Below, in pieces: positions 7,281-8,380 of a DNA stretch of 8,380 nucleotides. The translations under genes and the position numbers were made by a program. Source of the stretch: DASUSF01 sp036375275. GTDB lineage: Bacteria > Pseudomonadota > Alphaproteobacteria > Geminicoccales > Geminicoccaceae. The DNA lies in the NCBI GenBank assembly GCA_036375275.1, contig DASUSF010000398.1:1-8380 (forward strand), in the 5' to 3' direction. Every line of letters starts with the position of its first letter. Position 1 is the stretch's first letter. The notes under the pieces were generated by a model, which worked only from the letters and a program-made list of their open reading frames with translations, searched no databases and was not told the DNA's origin.

Positions 7281-7335
7281 GACGACCGGGGCCGGGGTCG
7301 GGCAGGATCCGGAGGCGAGCTCAGCCCCGGTCGTC
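7281..7335. repeat. Perfect 12-bp inverted repeat between small basic gene and murA
   Basis: GACGACCGGGGC at 7281-7292 is exactly the reverse complement of GCCCCGGTCGTC at 7324-7335, separated by 31 nt. The right arm encodes the last four codons (Asp-Asp-Arg-Gly) of the minus-strand small gene. An alternative shorter hairpin (CGACC 7283-7287 with GGTCG 7296-7300) competes for the left arm. No T-tract follows on either strand, so it is not a classical intrinsic terminator. Confidence 0.6.
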
Positions 7336-7500
7336 CGGCTCCGGCGCTTTGTCGCCCGCGGCCCGCCGCTCGCGGCTCTGCGCCTTCCGCTTCGCGAGGT
7401 TGGCGCGCATCTCCTGGGCCAGGCGGGCCTCGCGCGCCCGGCGCTCCCGCAGGGCGCGCTCGCCGCGCGCCGGCGCCTTCGGATCCTCGACCTCGGCCAT
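7321..7500 (-). CDS. Small basic conserved-type protein, function unknown
   Basis: A 59-residue protein starting MAEVEDPKAPARG. A GTG three codons upstream (7509, giving 62 residues) is an alternative. I prefer the ATG at 7500 because GGTGAT lies 5 nt before it as a passable ribosome site. The middle is an uninterrupted, highly charged helix candidate (RRAREARLAQEMRANLAKRK), with no cysteine, membrane segment or signal peptide. It resembles a short Arg/Lys-rich alphaproteobacterial protein type with an ANLxKRKAQ-like core that I recall near murA, but I cannot name a family. Basic charge and small size suggest nucleic-acid or ribosome binding, which is inference only. It lies upstream of murA in the same direction and may share its transcript. 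Its 3' end is one arm of an inverted repeat. Confidence 0.7.
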   Translation of the reverse strand: MAEVEDPKAPARGERALRERRAREARLAQEMRANLAKRKAQSRERRAAGDKAPEPDDRG

Positions 7501-7514
7501 CCCGATCACCGGAC

Positions 7515-7544
7515 TTGCCTACCGCGGGCGCACTATGGCATGAG
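7515..7544 (+). promoter_or_regulatory. Possible promoter of tRNA-Thr
   Basis: The 60 bp between the divergent small gene and the tRNA hold TTGCCT (7515-7520) and, downstream, TATGGC (7534-7539) and CATGAG (7539-7544). TTGCCT to CATGAG gives an 18-nt spacer; TATGGC is a better -10 but sits only 13 nt away. Some promoter must lie here, because the tRNA begins at 7561; the exact elements are uncertain. Confidence 0.3.
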
Positions 7545-7560
7545 AGGCGCGCTCCAGCGA

Positions 7561-7635
7561 GCCGCCGTAGCTCAGGGGTAGAGCACTCCCTTGGTAAGGG
7601 AGGGGTCGGGTGTTCAATTCACCCCGGCGGCACCA
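7561..7635 (+). tRNA. tRNA-Thr (anticodon GGT), CCA encoded
   Basis: A full cloverleaf can be drawn. The acceptor stem is GCCGCCG with CGGCGGC (7 bp), the D stem GCTC/GAGC, the anticodon stem CTCCC/GGGAG with loop TTGGTAA, and the T stem GGGTG/CACCC with loop TTCAATT. The anticodon GGT at 7593-7595 reads ACC and ACU (threonine). The variable loop has 5 nt. G1-C72, C2-G71 and discriminator A73 agree with threonyl-tRNA synthetase identity in E. coli. CCA is encoded at 7633-7635. No other tRNA is adjacent. Confidence 0.97.
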
Positions 7636-7705
7636 GCACTCGTCCAAGCCTCGCGGTTCCCGAGTTCGGCTACCAGAACCACATCAGCGGCGCTCGCCGC
7701 CACCG

Positions 7706-7730
7706 GCTGATCCGCCGCTGGCGGGTCAGC
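7706..7730. terminator. Strong 11-bp hairpin between tRNA-Thr and methyltransferase gene
   Basis: The arms 7706-7716 and 7720-7730 pair over 11 bp with one G-T wobble (7711/7725) and a 3-nt loop GCT. It lies about 70 nt downstream of the plus-strand tRNA and about 100 nt downstream of the minus-strand methyltransferase stop, so it could end transcription from both sides. No T-run follows on either strand, so termination may be Rho-assisted or the hairpin may only protect 3' ends. On the minus strand it begins at the stop codon of a possible 33-codon ORF. Confidence 0.45.
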
Positions 7731-7827
7731 GACGCCGAGGCGGGACCACCCCCTCGTCCTCGACCCCGCCCCAACACCGCATCCTCTCCCGGAAGCAGTG
7801 GATGGAGGTGTCCAGCTTCGCGGACAT
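7726..7827 (-). CDS. Possible 33-residue small ORF downstream of methyltransferase
   Basis: An ATG at 7827 lies 6 nt after the methyltransferase stop and opens a 33-codon frame, beginning MSAKLDTSIHCFRER and ending PPRRR. Third codon positions are G or C in about 29 of 32 sense codons after the start, against clearly lower values at positions one and two. That is the bias of real genes here. The ribosome site is weak (GAGG about 10 nt upstream), so it may be read by coupling. The stop codon sits in a strong hairpin. I recognise no family, and chance or the decayed end of a longer gene remain possible. Confidence 0.35.
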   Translation of the reverse strand: MSAKLDTSIHCFRERMRCWGGVEDEGVVPPRRR

Positions 7828-7833
7828 GGACCG

Positions 7834-8380
7834 TCAGCCTCGGTCCGCGTACAGGTGCGCGCGGGTCGGCGGCATGGTCGACGCGCCCTTCGCGCCGTGC
7901 CTGGTCGCGAGGGTCTGGTAGATCCGCAGCGAGCCGTCGGCGAACGCCAGCGAGACGCCGGCCAGGTAGGCGATCCACATGCGATACCGCTCGCGACCCG
8001 CGCACCCGATCGCCTCGTCCCGCCGCGCGACCAGACGCTGATGCCAGAGGCGGCAGGTGAGCGCGTAGTGCTCCCGCCAGCCCTCCACGTCGTGGATCTC
8101 GAAGCCCTCGTTCTCCATGGATTCGAGGGTGTGCCCGATGTGGTCGAGCTCCGAGCCGGGAAAAATGTACTTGAGGATCAGGCGTTTCTCCGGCCGGATC
8201 TTGCGGAACTTGCGCCCGCTCTTCTTGGCGCGCCGGGTGATTCCGTGGTTGAGGAGCATGCCGCGGTCGCGCAGCAGAGCGTTGATCTTGCGAAAGTAGG
8301 CGGGGTGGTTGGCAATCCCGATGTGCTCGTACATGCCGATGCTCGCGATCTTGTCATAGGTGCCTTCGAGCGTAGCATAG
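7834..8380 (-). CDS. Cyclopropane-fatty-acyl-phospholipid synthase-type SAM methyltransferase, 5'-truncated by window edge
   Basis: C-terminal 181 residues of a class I SAM-dependent methyltransferase of the CFA synthase family, which transfers a methylene group from SAM to unsaturated phospholipid acyl chains at the membrane. The gene enters from the right edge; more than half of a usual protein of about 400 residues, including the SAM-binding motif, lies outside. Visible motifs are YDKIASIGMYEHIGIANHP (visible residues 8-26), with Glu18 matching E. coli CFA Glu239, LLNHGITRR (His45, matching His266), LKYIFPGSELDHIG (69-82), and DVEGWREHYALTCRLW (97-112), with Tyr105 matching Tyr317. The DVEGWREHY form belongs to the common alphaproteobacterial CFA-like branch. 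True cyclopropane formation versus another lipid methylation cannot be decided from this part. Confidence 0.92.
   Translation of the reverse strand, partial: YATLEGTYDKIASIGMYEHIGIANHPAYFRKINALLRDRGMLLNHGITRRAKKSGRKFRKIRPEKRLILKYIFPGSELDHIGHTLESMENEGFEIHDVEGWREHYALTCRLWHQRLVARRDEAIGCAGRERYRMWIAYLAGVSLAFADGSLRIYQTLATRHGAKGASTMPPTRAHLYADRG

Noticed and set aside
7273..7581. Plus-strand frame with GGAGG close to GTG/ATG near 7273
   Set aside because: The GGAGG is only 2 nt from the ATG, too close, and the frame is antisense to the small basic gene and runs into the tRNA.
7215..8060. Plus-strand open frame of 281 codons
   Set aside because: It runs straight through tRNA-Thr and antisense to two genes, with low-complexity Arg/Pro/Ser sequence.

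Overview
The window is GC-rich bacterial chromosome whose real genes have G or C at most third codon positions. It looks alphaproteobacterial. It carries the gene string murA - DUF2948 - hisD - UPF0262 - low-molecular-weight phosphatase - infA - maf - short RNase E/G - yacG, an arrangement I know from Alphaproteobacteria, and both DUF2948 and UPF0262 are largely confined to that class. The composition and the glutaryl-CoA dehydrogenase would suit a Rhodospirillales-like or deeper lineage, but the sequence alone does not fix the genus.

Layout. (1) Positions 2-1051, plus strand: the 3' part of glutaryl-CoA dehydrogenase, cut by the left edge. (2) Positions 1041-7186, minus strand: nine tightly packed genes, in transcription order murA, DUF2948, hisD, UPF0262, LMW phosphatase, then a 73-bp gap with a candidate promoter, then infA, maf, RNase E/G and yacG. 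Several joints are 4-nt stop/start overlaps or 2-3 nt gaps, so translational coupling is likely. yacG and gcdH converge and overlap by 11 nt. (3) Positions 7187-7335: the murA leader, with a promoter-like -35/-10 pair, an 11-bp direct repeat and a perfect 12-bp inverted repeat. (4) Positions 7321-7500, minus strand: a small, very basic protein. (5) Positions 7561-7635, plus strand: tRNA-Thr(GGT) with an encoded CCA. (6) Positions 7834-8380, minus strand: the C-terminal part of a cyclopropane-fatty-acid-synthase-type methyltransferase, cut by the right edge. It is followed by a possible 33-codon ORF and a strong hairpin.

Functionally this is mostly a housekeeping block: peptidoglycan precursor synthesis (MurA), the last step of histidine synthesis (HisD), translation initiation (IF-1), nucleotide-pool cleaning (Maf), RNA processing (RNase E/G) and a gyrase-binding zinc protein (YacG), with two conserved proteins of unknown function woven in. 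I found no phage, IS element, CRISPR array, toxin-antitoxin or defence system, and I do not claim a new system. The points most worth a second look are the uncharacterised DUF2948 and UPF0262 genes flanking hisD, the structured leader between the small basic gene and murA, and the 33-codon ORF downstream of the methyltransferase.
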